Of a stretch of 64,000 bases of DNA, positions 35,562 through 43,583 are shown in pieces. The notes below the pieces were generated by a model. It was given only the letters and a program-made list of their open reading frames with translations, ran no database searches and had not been told where the DNA came from. Position 1 is the first letter of the stretch. Each line of letters starts with the position of its first letter. Source of the stretch: Noviherbaspirillum sp. L7-7A (lineage in GTDB: Bacteria; Pseudomonadota; Gammaproteobacteria; Burkholderiales; Burkholderiaceae_D); assembly GCF_019052805.1 (NCBI RefSeq), contig NZ_JAHQRJ010000001.1, forward strand, positions 2,666,001 to 2,730,000. Reading direction: 5' to 3'. Both the position numbers and the translations under genes were made by a program.

Positions 35562-35710
35562 GGCGGGGAAGGCTTGATTGAACGATTGCGCATTATACAA
35601 GTGAGCAGACCGGCCGGCGCCGGCGCTGGTTCCCGCCAGCCTTGGCGCAGACGCAAGGCTTTGCGCTGTCGGCGCCCGCTATCGGCGCCCGGACAGTCCG
35701 AAGCGCCGGC

Positions 35711-36232
35711 TCAGCCGTCGACCGGCTGCAGCGGCGTGTCCAGCGTCAGCTGGTAAAAGCCCAGGTCGAGCCAGCGCCCGAACTTGAAGCCGGCCTGCCG
35801 GATGGTGCCGGCATGCACGAAACCCAGGCGGGTGTGCAGGGCGATGCTGGCCTGGTTTTCCATGTCGATGCCGCCGATCAGCACATGGTATTGCTGCTCG
35901 CGGGCGGCGGCGATGAGCTGCTGCATCAGCGCCAGCCCGATGCCGCGTCCGCGCTGCGACGGGTGCACATAGACCGAATGCTCGACCGTGTACTTGTAGG
36001 CAGGCCAGGCGCGGAATGTGCCGTAGCTGCCGAAACCGGCCAGGCTGCCGTCCTCGTTTTCCAGGCCCAGCACCGGGAAATTGCCGCGTGCCTTGGCGGC
36101 AAACCAGTCGGCCATGTTCTGCGCGGTGCGCGGCTTGTAGTCGTAGAGCGCGGTGGAATGCAGGATGGCGTCGTTGAAGATGTCCAGGATGGCGTCGCCG
36201 TGGCGCTCGCGGGTGCATTGCACTGCTTGCAT
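35711..36232 (-). CDS. GNAT-family N-acetyltransferase (phosphinothricin acetyltransferase-like)
   Basis: 173 residues with the GNAT acetyl-CoA loop QRGRGIGLALMQQLI and the PAT/YncA-type features ILDIFNDAILHSTALYDYKPRT, VEHSVYVHP and LHTRLGFVHAGTIRQAGFKFGRW. Members acetylate phosphinothricin, methionine sulfoximine/sulfone or related amino acids; the exact substrate cannot be decided. The ATG at 36232 is used; the frame upstream runs into the intergenic terminators. A TACAAT -10 element 20-odd bases upstream may belong to its own promoter. Confidence 0.85.
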   Translation of the reverse strand: MQAVQCTRERHGDAILDIFNDAILHSTALYDYKPRTAQNMADWFAAKARGNFPVLGLENEDGSLAGFGSYGTFRAWPAYKYTVEHSVYVHPSQRGRGIGLALMQQLIAAAREQQYHVLIGGIDMENQASIALHTRLGFVHAGTIRQAGFKFGRWLDLGFYQLTLDTPLQPVDG

Positions 36233-36274
36233 GTCATTGTCCCGAAAAGAATCAGGCTGGCATTGTAGCGGCCG

Positions 36275-36303
36275 AAAAAAAACCCGGCGCAAGGCCGGGG
36301 AAA
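36275..36303 (-). terminator. Second terminator downstream of the candidate small RNA
   Basis: On the minus strand CCCGGC and GCCGGG pair around CTTGC, followed by eight T. It lies 43 bases before the GNAT start codon and may end a second short RNA whose 5' part contains ACCTCC (about 36332). Confidence 0.8.
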
Positions 36304-36414
36304 GTCGTCGCTTTGGCAACCACTGGAGGTATATGCTGCAGAGCAATTGCCGTGCCAGGTTTCGGGCCGAATGCCGCACCGTCGAGGTGCGGGGAAAAGA
36401 TGGAAAGCCGGGGC

Positions 36415-36478
36415 AAAAAAAACCCGCTGACCTTGCGGTAGCGGGTTAATCCATCCTTGGGAGGGTGGAGGAGACGGT
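36415..36478 (-). ncRNA. Candidate small RNA with anti-Shine-Dalgarno motifs
   Basis: A predicted transcript of about 60-65 bases on the minus strand. It starts about 7 bases after a TATAGT -10 box. The first 35 bases are pyrimidine-rich with CTCCTCC and CCCTCCC, complementary to Shine-Dalgarno sequences. The 3' part is a strong terminator: AACCCGCT and AGCGGGTT, an inner ACC/GGT pair, and a GCAA tetraloop, followed by eight T. Promoter, compact size and terminator agree. There is no ribosome-binding site or open frame. The 5' end is uncertain by a few bases. Known trans-acting RNAs in other proteobacteria carry similar CCUCCUCCC loops; identity with any named family cannot be claimed. Confidence 0.7.
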
Positions 36479-36481
36479 TCA

Positions 36482-36510
36482 ACTATAGTCCGGTAAATTG
36501 TGCAGTGCAA
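36482..36510 (-). promoter_or_regulatory. Sigma-70 promoter of the candidate small RNA
   Basis: On the minus strand TTGCAC (36510-36505), a 17-base spacer and TATAGT (36487-36482), close to consensus. No gene start follows within 250 bases except the terminated small unit. Confidence 0.8.
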
Positions 36511-36610
36511 TAGAAAAATGGCATCCCGCATGATTTTTCTTGATGCTTTCATCTCTCCCCGGTGGTTTTGCAGCGCAAAAACCACACGGCTCCTTGCCGG
36601 CCGCATCCCT

Positions 36611-38056
36611 TTACTGCGGCCCGTGCTTGCCCATCACCAGCGCCCGCAGTTCATTCAATGCGGCGATTTCGCCCTGTTCAAGGGCTACCGGCAGGGCGTC
36701 GTCCCAATCGCCATAAATGAAGCCGACCGGATGGCGATTGACCGTCAGCGGCAGCACGATAAAGCTGCGCACCGTCGGGAAGGCGTCTTTCCACCAGCGC
36801 GGCAGCTTGGCGCGGAATGCCGGGTCGCAGGCATCCTTGACGCAGACCATCTTGTCGTTGGCCAGCGCGGCATGAAACACGTCGGGCTGATAGGCGTCAT
36901 TGAAGACCAGCCGCGGCGCCAGGTGCTCGATGTCTTCGCCAAAGCACATGCCGGCCAGGTACTTGCCTTCCTTGCGGTTGCGCAGGAAGGCCACCGCGCG
37001 CTTCAGGTGCAGCCCCTTGTAGATGGTTTCCAGCGCCATCGTCATCAGCTGGCTGGTGTTGATGGTGCTGATCACATCGCGCATGTCGGCCACGCCGCGC
37101 ACCAGCGCCGGCGTCGCGTCGCGGCGCCGCTCGTCGCTTTCGGGTGCTTCGGCCACTGCCTGCACCGTGGCGGCGCGCGCCAGCGCCGGGTCGTCGCGCG
37201 CAGCCTCGCGGGCGGCGCTGACGGCGGCCAGCACGGTGTCGGTTTCCATGCCCAGCATGTCGGCATAGCCATCGACGATGGCAGCCAGCGCCTCGTCGTC
37301 GCCGGCCTTGTCGCACAGCACCCGCGCACAGGACGAGGACATGGTCGACAGTGCAGCCAGCCAGCCGGCATGGTCGAGCGGCTCGCCGGTTTGCGGCATC
37401 ACGTCATGCAGGCTTTCGATCAGGTCGCGCGGCAGGCCCCAGCGGCGGGCGATCAGCCGCCCGATGTCCACCATGGTCATGCCCAGCACCTTGACCACCG
37501 CCACCGACTCGTCATTGCCTTGCGCCGTCAGCGTCTGGATCGCTTCCCAGTACAGCGGCAGGTAGAACGCCACCACCATGCGACCCAGTCCGTGCAGCAG
37601 GGAGCACACCACCGCTTCCTCGGCGTCGCGGGTACTGGCCTGGGCGGTGACCTGGCGCGCGATATGGCCGGCCAGCACCGCCTTTTCCATCTCGGTGCGC
37701 ACGCCGACCGAGGTGCTGGACACCGTGGCCAGGCTGTCGACCAGCTTCAAGCCCAGCGCCAGATGGCCGATGGACTCGGTGCCAAGCACCATCACGGCGC
37801 GCGACACGGTATTGATCTCGCCAAACATCGCATACATGGCGCTATTGGCCAGGCGCAGCACCCGGTGCGTCAGCGCTGGGTCCGACAGCACCGTGCGCGT
37901 CATGCTGAATTCGCGCTCGTTCTCGCTCTGCATGGCACCGACAATCTGCTGGACGACATTGGAGAACCCGGGCAGGTGGCCCTGCTCCTTGATCTGCTTC
38001 CACAGCAGTTCCTGGGTCTTGCGCGAGTCGCCCAGTTCAGGTGGCATGGTGGTCAT
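36611..38056 (-). CDS. HDOD-domain signalling protein with C-terminal GAF-like domain
   Basis: 481 residues. The N-terminal half (about 20-220) is an HDOD domain: LPGFSNVVQQIVGAM, LSDPALTHRVLRLANSAMYA, GTESIGHLALGLKL and the His-rich segment VCSLLHGLGRMVVAFYLP. HDOD lacks the phosphohydrolase residues of HD-GYP. The C-terminal part (about 325-478) looks like a GAF domain (MALETIYKGLHLKRAVAFLRN, RSFIVLPLTVNRHPVGFIYGDW). Such proteins act in signalling, motility and virulence. The ATG at 38056 has AGGA nine bases upstream; the ATG at 38065 is too close to it. It follows the GGDEF-EAL gene by 22 bases, so both belong to one transcript. Confidence 0.88.
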   Translation of the reverse strand: MTTMPPELGDSRKTQELLWKQIKEQGHLPGFSNVVQQIVGAMQSENEREFSMTRTVLSDPALTHRVLRLANSAMYAMFGEINTVSRAVMVLGTESIGHLALGLKLVDSLATVSSTSVGVRTEMEKAVLAGHIARQVTAQASTRDAEEAVVCSLLHGLGRMVVAFYLPLYWEAIQTLTAQGNDESVAVVKVLGMTMVDIGRLIARRWGLPRDLIESLHDVMPQTGEPLDHAGWLAALSTMSSSCARVLCDKAGDDEALAAIVDGYADMLGMETDTVLAAVSAAREAARDDPALARAATVQAVAEAPESDERRRDATPALVRGVADMRDVISTINTSQLMTMALETIYKGLHLKRAVAFLRNRKEGKYLAGMCFGEDIEHLAPRLVFNDAYQPDVFHAALANDKMVCVKDACDPAFRAKLPRWWKDAFPTVRSFIVLPLTVNRHPVGFIYGDWDDALPVALEQGEIAALNELRALVMGKHGPQ

Positions 38057-38078
38057 GGTCTGCATTCCTCGTTGATTG

Positions 38079-39788
38079 TCATGGCAGCGCCAGTTCGGCC
38101 GCGCCTGCGCCCAGCACATCCATGGCGTCGTCGAACATCATCGGGCGGCCGGTATGGTAGCCCTGTATCAGGCTGCAGCCCTGGTGGGACAGGAACTGCA
38201 GCTGCTCTTCGTTTTCGACGCCTTCGGCCACCGTGGTCAGGTTCAGGTGCTGGGCCAGGCTCAGCACCACGTTGCAGATGGCCGCGTCCTTGACCGATTG
38301 CGGCAGGTCCTTGATGAAGGCGCGGTCGATCTTCAGGGTGCTGATCGGGAAGCGCTTCAGATAGGCCAGCGAGGAATAGCCGGTGCCGAAATCGTCGATG
38401 GCGATCCGAACGTCGCGCGCGGCGATCTGCAGGAGCAGCGCTTCCGCATGCGCCGGGTCCGACATCAGGATGCCCTCGGTGATCTCCAGCAGCAGCTGAC
38501 GGCCATGCAGTCCCGACAGCTTCAGCGCGTCTTCCATCAGGCCCAGGAACTGGTCATTGCGGAACTGGCGCGGGCTGACGTTGACCGACACGTACAGTTC
38601 GCGCCCGGCGACTTCCTGCAGGCGCTTCAACTGGACACAGGCGGCCTTGAGCACCCAGGCGCCCAGCAGGTTGATCAGGCCATTGCTTTCGGCCATCTGG
38701 ATGAACTGGCTGGGCGAGATCAGCCCCAGTTCCGGGTGCATCCACCGCATCAGCGCCTCGAAACCCACGATCTCCCGGGTGACGGCATTGACGATGGGCT
38801 GGTAGTGCAGGAAGAACTCGCCGTTTCGCACGGCCTCGAACAGCGCCGCTTCCATCGACACGTCATGGTCGGGCGCGCTGAAGGTGGCGCGGCTGTAAAT
38901 GACGCAGCGGGCGCGGCCGGTTTCCTTGGCGCGCGCCATCGCGGTGTCGGCATGGGCCAGGAGCCGTACTTCATTGTCGCCGTGCTCCGGATAGATGGCG
39001 GCGCCGACCGAGGTGGACAGATACAGCGACTGGCCTTCGATCTCGAACGGCAGCTGTATCGCGCTGATCATGCGGCGCGCTATCGGGTTGATTTCATCGG
39101 CGTGGGACGCGCCCGGCAGCACCACCATGAATTCGTCGCCGCCGATGCGGGCCAGGGTGTCGTTGTCGCGCAGCGCCTTCTGCAGGCGGCCGGCGGCCTC
39201 GCGCAGCAGCGCGTCGCCGGCGGCATAGCCGAGCGCATCATTGACTTTCTTGAAACCGTCGAGGTCGAGCGCCAGCACGGTGAAGCCGCGGCCGGTGCGC
39301 CGGGCATGGGAAATCGCCATGCGCAGCCGGTCCGACAGCAGCGCGCGGTTGGGCAGGCCGGTCAGTGCGTCGTGGGTGGCCAAATGCAGCAGACGCTCCT
39401 TGGTTTCCTGCTGCCCCGAAATATTGCGCCCCACCACCAGCACTTCGGTGCGCCCATCCAGATCGGGATGGGCGGACAGTTCCAGTTCAAACCAGTGCAG
39501 GCCGGTGCTCGTATGGACCCGCACATTGACCCTGTCATGCAGACCGCTTGCGATCACCTGGGCCATGACCGATACCAGGCCTGCCCGGTCCGGCGTATCC
39601 ACCCGCTCGATCAGCATGCTGCCGCACAGGACGGCGCCCGGCGCGATGATGCCAATGGCGCGCTGGCTGGCGTGCAGAATCTCGCCATTCTCGGTGAGCG
39701 TGAAAACCAGATCCCCGGCCGACTCCGTCAGCCGCGTCAGCTGGCCTTTCAGGTGTTCTATCAAAACGTCATTTGGCATCGAAAACAT
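38079..39788 (-). CDS. PAS-GGDEF-EAL cyclic di-GMP signalling protein
   Basis: 569 residues. A PAS-like sensor domain (about 15-125) precedes a diguanylate cyclase domain with an intact GGDEF (residues 216-220) and an inhibitory site RDND (207-210) exactly five residues before it. The phosphodiesterase domain keeps EAL (344-346, FEALMRW), DDFGTGYSSL, LKIDRAFI and TVAEGVE, so both activities are possible and the net effect is not predictable. The PAS domain has no residues that identify a ligand. It is upstream of the HDOD gene in a two-gene operon, which points to a shared role in surface behaviour. Confidence 0.93.
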   Translation of the reverse strand: MFSMPNDVLIEHLKGQLTRLTESAGDLVFTLTENGEILHASQRAIGIIAPGAVLCGSMLIERVDTPDRAGLVSVMAQVIASGLHDRVNVRVHTSTGLHWFELELSAHPDLDGRTEVLVVGRNISGQQETKERLLHLATHDALTGLPNRALLSDRLRMAISHARRTGRGFTVLALDLDGFKKVNDALGYAAGDALLREAAGRLQKALRDNDTLARIGGDEFMVVLPGASHADEINPIARRMISAIQLPFEIEGQSLYLSTSVGAAIYPEHGDNEVRLLAHADTAMARAKETGRARCVIYSRATFSAPDHDVSMEAALFEAVRNGEFFLHYQPIVNAVTREIVGFEALMRWMHPELGLISPSQFIQMAESNGLINLLGAWVLKAACVQLKRLQEVAGRELYVSVNVSPRQFRNDQFLGLMEDALKLSGLHGRQLLLEITEGILMSDPAHAEALLLQIAARDVRIAIDDFGTGYSSLAYLKRFPISTLKIDRAFIKDLPQSVKDAAICNVVLSLAQHLNLTTVAEGVENEEQLQFLSHQGCSLIQGYHTGRPMMFDDAMDVLGAGAAELALP

Positions 39789-39997
39789 GTTCGGTGATGG
39801 TTATTGGCTGAATTTCCAAACGCTCGTTCCTGAAGCCGCCAGGGCAAAGTTCGTACGGTCCGCCGTGCAAAAAAGCAATGATCCGCTTTGCCCGGCGCTG
39901 ACGTCTTTCCCCGGGGACGCCTGAGCGCATCCACGGTACCGAAAGCCTATCTTCGGGTGAGACCCCAAACTTATTTACGGCAGGAAATAATCTAACT

Positions 39998-41029
39998 TTA
40001 ACCGAGAGCTTGCCCGGAAGGAAGTCCTGTCAGGCCGAATGCCTGTGCCAGGAGGGTGTAGGAGTGACGCCGCGCGGCCGGATCGTGGGTCCAGGTATTG
40101 ACCACGATTTCATCCAGGTTCAGCTGGGCCGCCAGTGCATGCAGCCTTGCAGCCACCTGCCCGGCCGTTCCGACGATGGCGCGGCGGCGCAGTGCGGCGA
40201 TACGGGCCTGGTCCGCCTCGTCATAGGCGGTCGCCGCCGCTTCCTCCGGAGAGACCAGAGGCAGGCGCAGGCCGCGCTCGAAGCCGATGCGCCAATGCTC
40301 GCGGGTCCTGAGCAGATGGCGCGCCTGTTCCTCGGTATCGGCCGCCAGCGCCCAGACGCAGATCGTGGCCTGTGGCATGGGATGACGTTCGCTGGGCTGG
40401 TACAGCCTGCGGTACAGGTCCAGCGCTTCTTCCACGCCCTCCCCTTCGCTGAAGAAATAGGCATAGGCATAGGGCAAGCCAAAATGCGCCGCCAGCTGGG
40501 CGCCATAGTTCGAGCTTCCCAGTATCCACATCTCCGGCGAAGTCGGCCCTTGCGGATGGGCGCGGCTGGCGCCAAACGGATGGCCGGGCGCCAGCGGCAT
40601 GCCGCTGACCCAGGCCTGCAGATCCTGCACCTGCTGTGGAAAGCGTTCCGCAGCCTGGCCGGCGTCCGGATTCAATGCATAGGCGGTGAGACGGTCCGAA
40701 CCGGGCGCCCGGCCGATGCCGAGGTCGATGCGGCCGGGCGCAATGCCTTCCAGCACCCGGAACTGTTCCGCCACTTTCAGGGCCGAGTAATGCGGCAGCA
40801 TCACGCCGGCGCTGCCGACCCGGATGCGTGAGGTGGTGGCAGCGATGGCCGCCATCAGCACCTCCGGCGCACTGCCGACGATGCTGCCGCTGTGATGGTG
40901 CTCGGATACCCAGTAGCGATGGTAGCCGAGCCCGTCGCAATGCCGGGCCAGCGCCAGCGACTCGGCGATGGCATCGGTCTGGGGCCGGCCGCTGACAGCG
41001 GTGGATTGGTCAAGAACGGAAAGCTTCAT
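39998..41029 (-). CDS. Luciferase-like flavin-dependent monooxygenase (MsnO8 type)
   Basis: 343 residues of a bacterial luciferase-like TIM barrel: LSVLDQSTAVSGRP at the start, RYWVSEHHHSGSIVGSAPEVL, IRVGSAGVMLPHYSALKVAEQF and GRIDLGIGRAPGSD. These match the MsnO8 branch of LLM-class enzymes, which use reduced FMN. The substrate is unknown. The ATG at 41029 gives the family N-terminus. Not obviously linked to its neighbours; 209 bases without recognisable features separate it from the GGDEF-EAL gene. Confidence 0.87.
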   Translation of the reverse strand: MKLSVLDQSTAVSGRPQTDAIAESLALARHCDGLGYHRYWVSEHHHSGSIVGSAPEVLMAAIAATTSRIRVGSAGVMLPHYSALKVAEQFRVLEGIAPGRIDLGIGRAPGSDRLTAYALNPDAGQAAERFPQQVQDLQAWVSGMPLAPGHPFGASRAHPQGPTSPEMWILGSSNYGAQLAAHFGLPYAYAYFFSEGEGVEEALDLYRRLYQPSERHPMPQATICVWALAADTEEQARHLLRTREHWRIGFERGLRLPLVSPEEAAATAYDEADQARIAALRRRAIVGTAGQVAARLHALAAQLNLDEIVVNTWTHDPAARRHSYTLLAQAFGLTGLPSGQALG

Positions 41030-41142
41030 GGTGTGGCCGCAAGCTGCCAGTGAAAAACCGATACTGTAATGCAACACGGCGCGTCATGCGCGCCGTGCCA
41101 TTTCTGCAAACCGTGCCGGGAAAGTCCCGGCAACGACCTGAA

Positions 41143-41730
41143 TTACTTGCCTGGAGCCGGGTTGCCGCCGCCAGCGCCGCCATCGGCCGGCATGATACGG
41201 GTGCCTTCGCTGCCAGCCGGCCTTGCGGTGGCGTCAGCGCTACGCTTGGCGCGCCGTTCGGCGGTGCGCTGCTTGCGTGCCTCGCGGCGGGCGGCGCGCT
41301 CTTCCGGCGTCAGCGCCTTCGGATTGCGCAGATTCGGCTGCGACGAAGTGCCGGGCGTTGGCACTTCGGTATTGGCGCGCAGCTGGCCGGCGCCGGCGTT
41401 GCGCTCGGCCTTGACTTCCGCGCGGCTGCGGCTTGCTCCGGAGTTACGAGCAGGCTTGTCCTCGAACTGGTTGACCTTGTCGATATCGGCGGCGCTGGCG
41501 CCGGACTTGACCTCGGCGCGGCTGGTGCCGCTGCCCTTCACCGCAGCGCCCGGACGGTCACTGAATTCATTGACCCGGTTCGTATTCGCCGCGCTGGCGC
41601 CTGACTTGACTTCGGCGCGGGATTGGCTGGCCGATGGGTCGGTGGAAGTGGCGGCAGGCGCTTGCGCGAAAGCCGAAACCATCGCGGCCTGAGCCAGGGG
41701 AAGTGCCAACAGCGTGAACATTTTTTTCAT
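41143..41730 (-). CDS. Secreted repeat protein of unknown function
   Basis: 195 residues. A signal peptide (about 1-22, ending AFAQ) is followed by two near-identical repeats SRAEVKSGASAA..(N/D)..(R/K)VN(E/Q)F(S/E)D(R/K)P, and a third, shorter SRAEVKAERNAGAG. The remainder is a basic, Arg/Ala/Glu-rich segment (EERAARREARKQRTAERRAKR) and a Gly/Pro tail. I recognise no characterised family; the xRAEVK motif resembles that of DUF4148 proteins but the similarity is short. ATGs at 41739 and 41730 are both possible. The protein is divergent from fnr. Confidence 0.6.
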   Translation of the reverse strand: MKKMFTLLALPLAQAAMVSAFAQAPAATSTDPSASQSRAEVKSGASAANTNRVNEFSDRPGAAVKGSGTSRAEVKSGASAADIDKVNQFEDKPARNSGASRSRAEVKAERNAGAGQLRANTEVPTPGTSSQPNLRNPKALTPEERAARREARKQRTAERRAKRSADATARPAGSEGTRIMPADGGAGGGNPAPGK

Positions 41731-41992
41731 TTTGCGCATCCAGTCGTTGAGAGTGAAGAAAGGGAGTAGCACCAGCACAGCCACATCGTGCAAAAAAGAT
41801 ACCGATTTTTCCGCAGACCGACTGTGCGCTGGCGAACACAAGCGTCATTCCACTTAACTATTTGATAAACAGCTAATATCTGTTGTATCCGCGTTACGAT
41901 GTGTTTGCTACACTTCGCCGTACCAACCGTTCTAATCCGCAGATCAGTACTGCGACACGTTTCATACCGTAGCGTTTCGTGTTTCCAACGGC

Positions 41993-42006
41993 TTGAGATA
42001 TATCAT
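41993..42006 (+). promoter_or_regulatory. FNR-box-like site at the fnr start
   Basis: TTGAGATATATCAT, which matches TTGAT-N4-ATCAA in eight of ten informative positions. It lies nine bases before the fnr ATG, a position fit for autorepression rather than activation. Confidence 0.55.
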
Positions 42007-42014
42007 TGGCGACC

Positions 42015-42776
42015 ATGATCCAGTCCATTCCAGTCAGCAGCCAGCCAGCACCCATCAACGTCAATGCCCTGAAGGCAAGCTGCGCGGCCTGCAGCATGCA
42101 CCAGCTTTGCCTGCCTATGGGGCTTGACGATGCCGACATGTCGCGCCTCGACGCCATCATCGGACGCCGGCGCAAGGTGCCGCGCGACACCCATCTCTAC
42201 CGCATGGGCGACCCGTTCACCAACCTGTACGCGATCCGGCTCGGGCATTTCAAGACCTTCCAGATCAACGTCAGCGGCGAGCAGCAGATCACCGGCTTCC
42301 AGATGGCGGGCGAGCTTCTCGGCATGGACGCCATTGGCACCGAGCGCCATCACTGCTCGGCGGTGGCGCTGGAAGACAGCGAAGTCTGCGACATTCCGTT
42401 CGCCCGCCTGGAAGAACTGTTTAGCCACATTCCCACGCTGCTGCACCATTTCCACCGGATGATGAGCCAGGAAATCACGCGCGAGCAGAGCGTCATGCTC
42501 CTGCTGGGCAATATGCGCGCCGGCCAGCGCTTTGCCGCCTTCCTGGTCAATCTGACGTCGCGCTATGCCGCCCGCGGCTATTCCTCCACCGCCTTCCAGC
42601 TGCGCATGTCGCGCGAGGAAATCGGCAATTATCTCGGCCTGACCATCGAGAGCATCAGCCGCCTGCTGTCGCGCTTCAAGAAGCTGGGCGTGCTGCAGGT
42701 AAGCAACCGCGAGATCGTGGTCCTCGATCCGGCCCGCCTGAAGGCGATGGCAGCCGGCACCGAGAAATGCGACTAG
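42015..42776 (+). CDS. fnr: FNR-family oxygen-sensing transcription regulator
   Basis: 253 residues from the ATG at 42015. The [4Fe-4S] ligands are visible: Cys23, Cys26, Cys32 (CAACSMHQLC) and Cys114 (HHCSAV). The cyclic-nucleotide-like effector domain covers about 40-150 and the helix-turn-helix is MSREEIGNYLGLTIESISRLLSRF (key: the ESxSR pattern, here ESISR, that reads TTGAT half-sites). It activates microaerobic genes when the cluster is intact. The cbb3 oxidase and hemN genes next to it carry FNR boxes. A TTG nine bases upstream is open but less likely. Confidence 0.95.
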   Translation: MIQSIPVSSQPAPINVNALKASCAACSMHQLCLPMGLDDADMSRLDAIIGRRRKVPRDTHLYRMGDPFTNLYAIRLGHFKTFQINVSGEQQITGFQMAGELLGMDAIGTERHHCSAVALEDSEVCDIPFARLEELFSHIPTLLHHFHRMMSQEITREQSVMLLLGNMRAGQRFAAFLVNLTSRYAARGYSSTAFQLRMSREEIGNYLGLTIESISRLLSRFKKLGVLQVSNREIVVLDPARLKAMAAGTEKCD

Positions 42777-42798
42777 CGTGATGCCGCCAATGTCGCTG

Positions 42799-43038
42799 TC
42801 ATAGCGGCGGCTGGCGGTCGGCCGGCACATTGGCCAGGTAATAGCTGAGCATTGCAGCCAGCGAGCAGAACAGCCAGAACAGGAAAAATCCCACCGTGTA
42901 GGCTGCCAGCGGCGACAGCGTGAACTCCACGCCGCCCAGGTGCAGGTCCTGCGGATCGAGCAGGGAAAAGAAAAAGCCTTCCGCCATCGCCGCCACCAGG
43001 AAGGACGGCCACAGGATCACCATTGCCAGACGCCGCAT
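42799..43038 (-). CDS. Small membrane protein of the cbb3 cluster
   Basis: 79 residues with two predicted membrane helices (about 5-25 and 42-68), beginning MRRLAMVILWPSFLVAAMAEG. The ribosome-binding site AAGGAGG is eight bases before the ATG at 43038. I recognise no named family. It follows ccoH by 11 bases and is the last gene of the ccoNOQPGH transcript, convergent with fnr, so a role in oxidase assembly is an inference from position. The annotated frame is longer upstream, but that part overlaps ccoH. Confidence 0.75.
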   Translation of the reverse strand: MRRLAMVILWPSFLVAAMAEGFFFSLLDPQDLHLGGVEFTLSPLAAYTVGFFLFWLFCSLAAMLSYYLANVPADRQPPL

Positions 43039-43049
43039 CTGTGCCTCCT

Positions 43050-43571
43050 TCAGGGTTGGTCGGCCGACAGCGCCACGGAGGCCTGCTGCGGCCAGGGCCA
43101 CACGCCGTTGATGCGCCAGCTGCGGCCCTGGTCTTCCAGCATCACCTGCCAGCGCGCCATTTCCAGCATCGGCAGGCTCACGCCGAAATTGCCTTCTGCA
43201 TCCGCCACCACCGGCAGCACGATGTCCTTTTCCGGACGGGTCGAATGGACCAGGCGCAGCGTCATCGCGCCCCGCGGAATGCCCTGCGCGCCGCGCATCG
43301 TGCCTGTCAGCCGGCCAGCGGCGGCATCGTAGCGCAGTGCCAGCGACAGCCCCAGCCGGCTGGCAGCCTGGTCGCGCCGCAGGTCCTGGTTGATGGCCTT
43401 GCCCTGCCGGTAATAGTCGCCCACCACCAGCGCATCCTGCTGCGAGTAGGAAAGCCAGATCGTGTAACTGCCCGCCAGCACCACCAGGAACGGACCCAGC
43501 ATGATCAGCCAGGGCCAGCGGTGCTTGTACCACGGTGTGGCGGGACGTTCGAGGGTATTCATGGATGGCAT
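43050..43571 (-). CDS. ccoH: FixH-family cbb3 oxidase assembly protein
   Basis: 173 residues. One membrane helix (about 22-45, WPWLIMLGPFLVVLAGSYTIW) is followed by the FixH core DALVVGDYYRQGKAINQDL and a periplasmic Ig-like domain (LRLVHSTRPEKDIVLP). CcoH is required for maturation of cbb3 oxidase. Three ATGs lie close together; the one at 43571 is seven bases after AAGGAG and is preferred. It follows ccoG by 12 bases. Confidence 0.9.
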   Translation of the reverse strand: MPSMNTLERPATPWYKHRWPWLIMLGPFLVVLAGSYTIWLSYSQQDALVVGDYYRQGKAINQDLRRDQAASRLGLSLALRYDAAAGRLTGTMRGAQGIPRGAMTLRLVHSTRPEKDIVLPVVADAEGNFGVSLPMLEMARWQVMLEDQGRSWRINGVWPWPQQASVALSADQP

Positions 43572-43583
43572 TTGCATTCTCCT

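Larger units (their letters stand above)
36233..36610. other. Intergenic region with two minus-strand terminators and a candidate small RNA
   Basis: 378 bases without a protein gene. On the minus strand it holds a sigma-70 promoter (36510-36482), a compact transcription unit ending in a terminator (36447-36415), then a second unit ending in another terminator (36303-36275). Nothing clear is seen on the plus strand. Confidence 0.8.

Noticed and set aside
41075-41097. CACGGCGCG/CGCGCCGTG hairpin as terminator of the gene at 39998-41029 or the 41143-41730 gene
   Set aside because: The stem is perfect, but neither side has a T-run, and it lies upstream of one gene; left unassigned.
42006-42014. 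TTG start for fnr
   Set aside because: The ATG at 42015 needs no rare start and gives a usual N-terminus; the TTG overlaps the FNR-like site.
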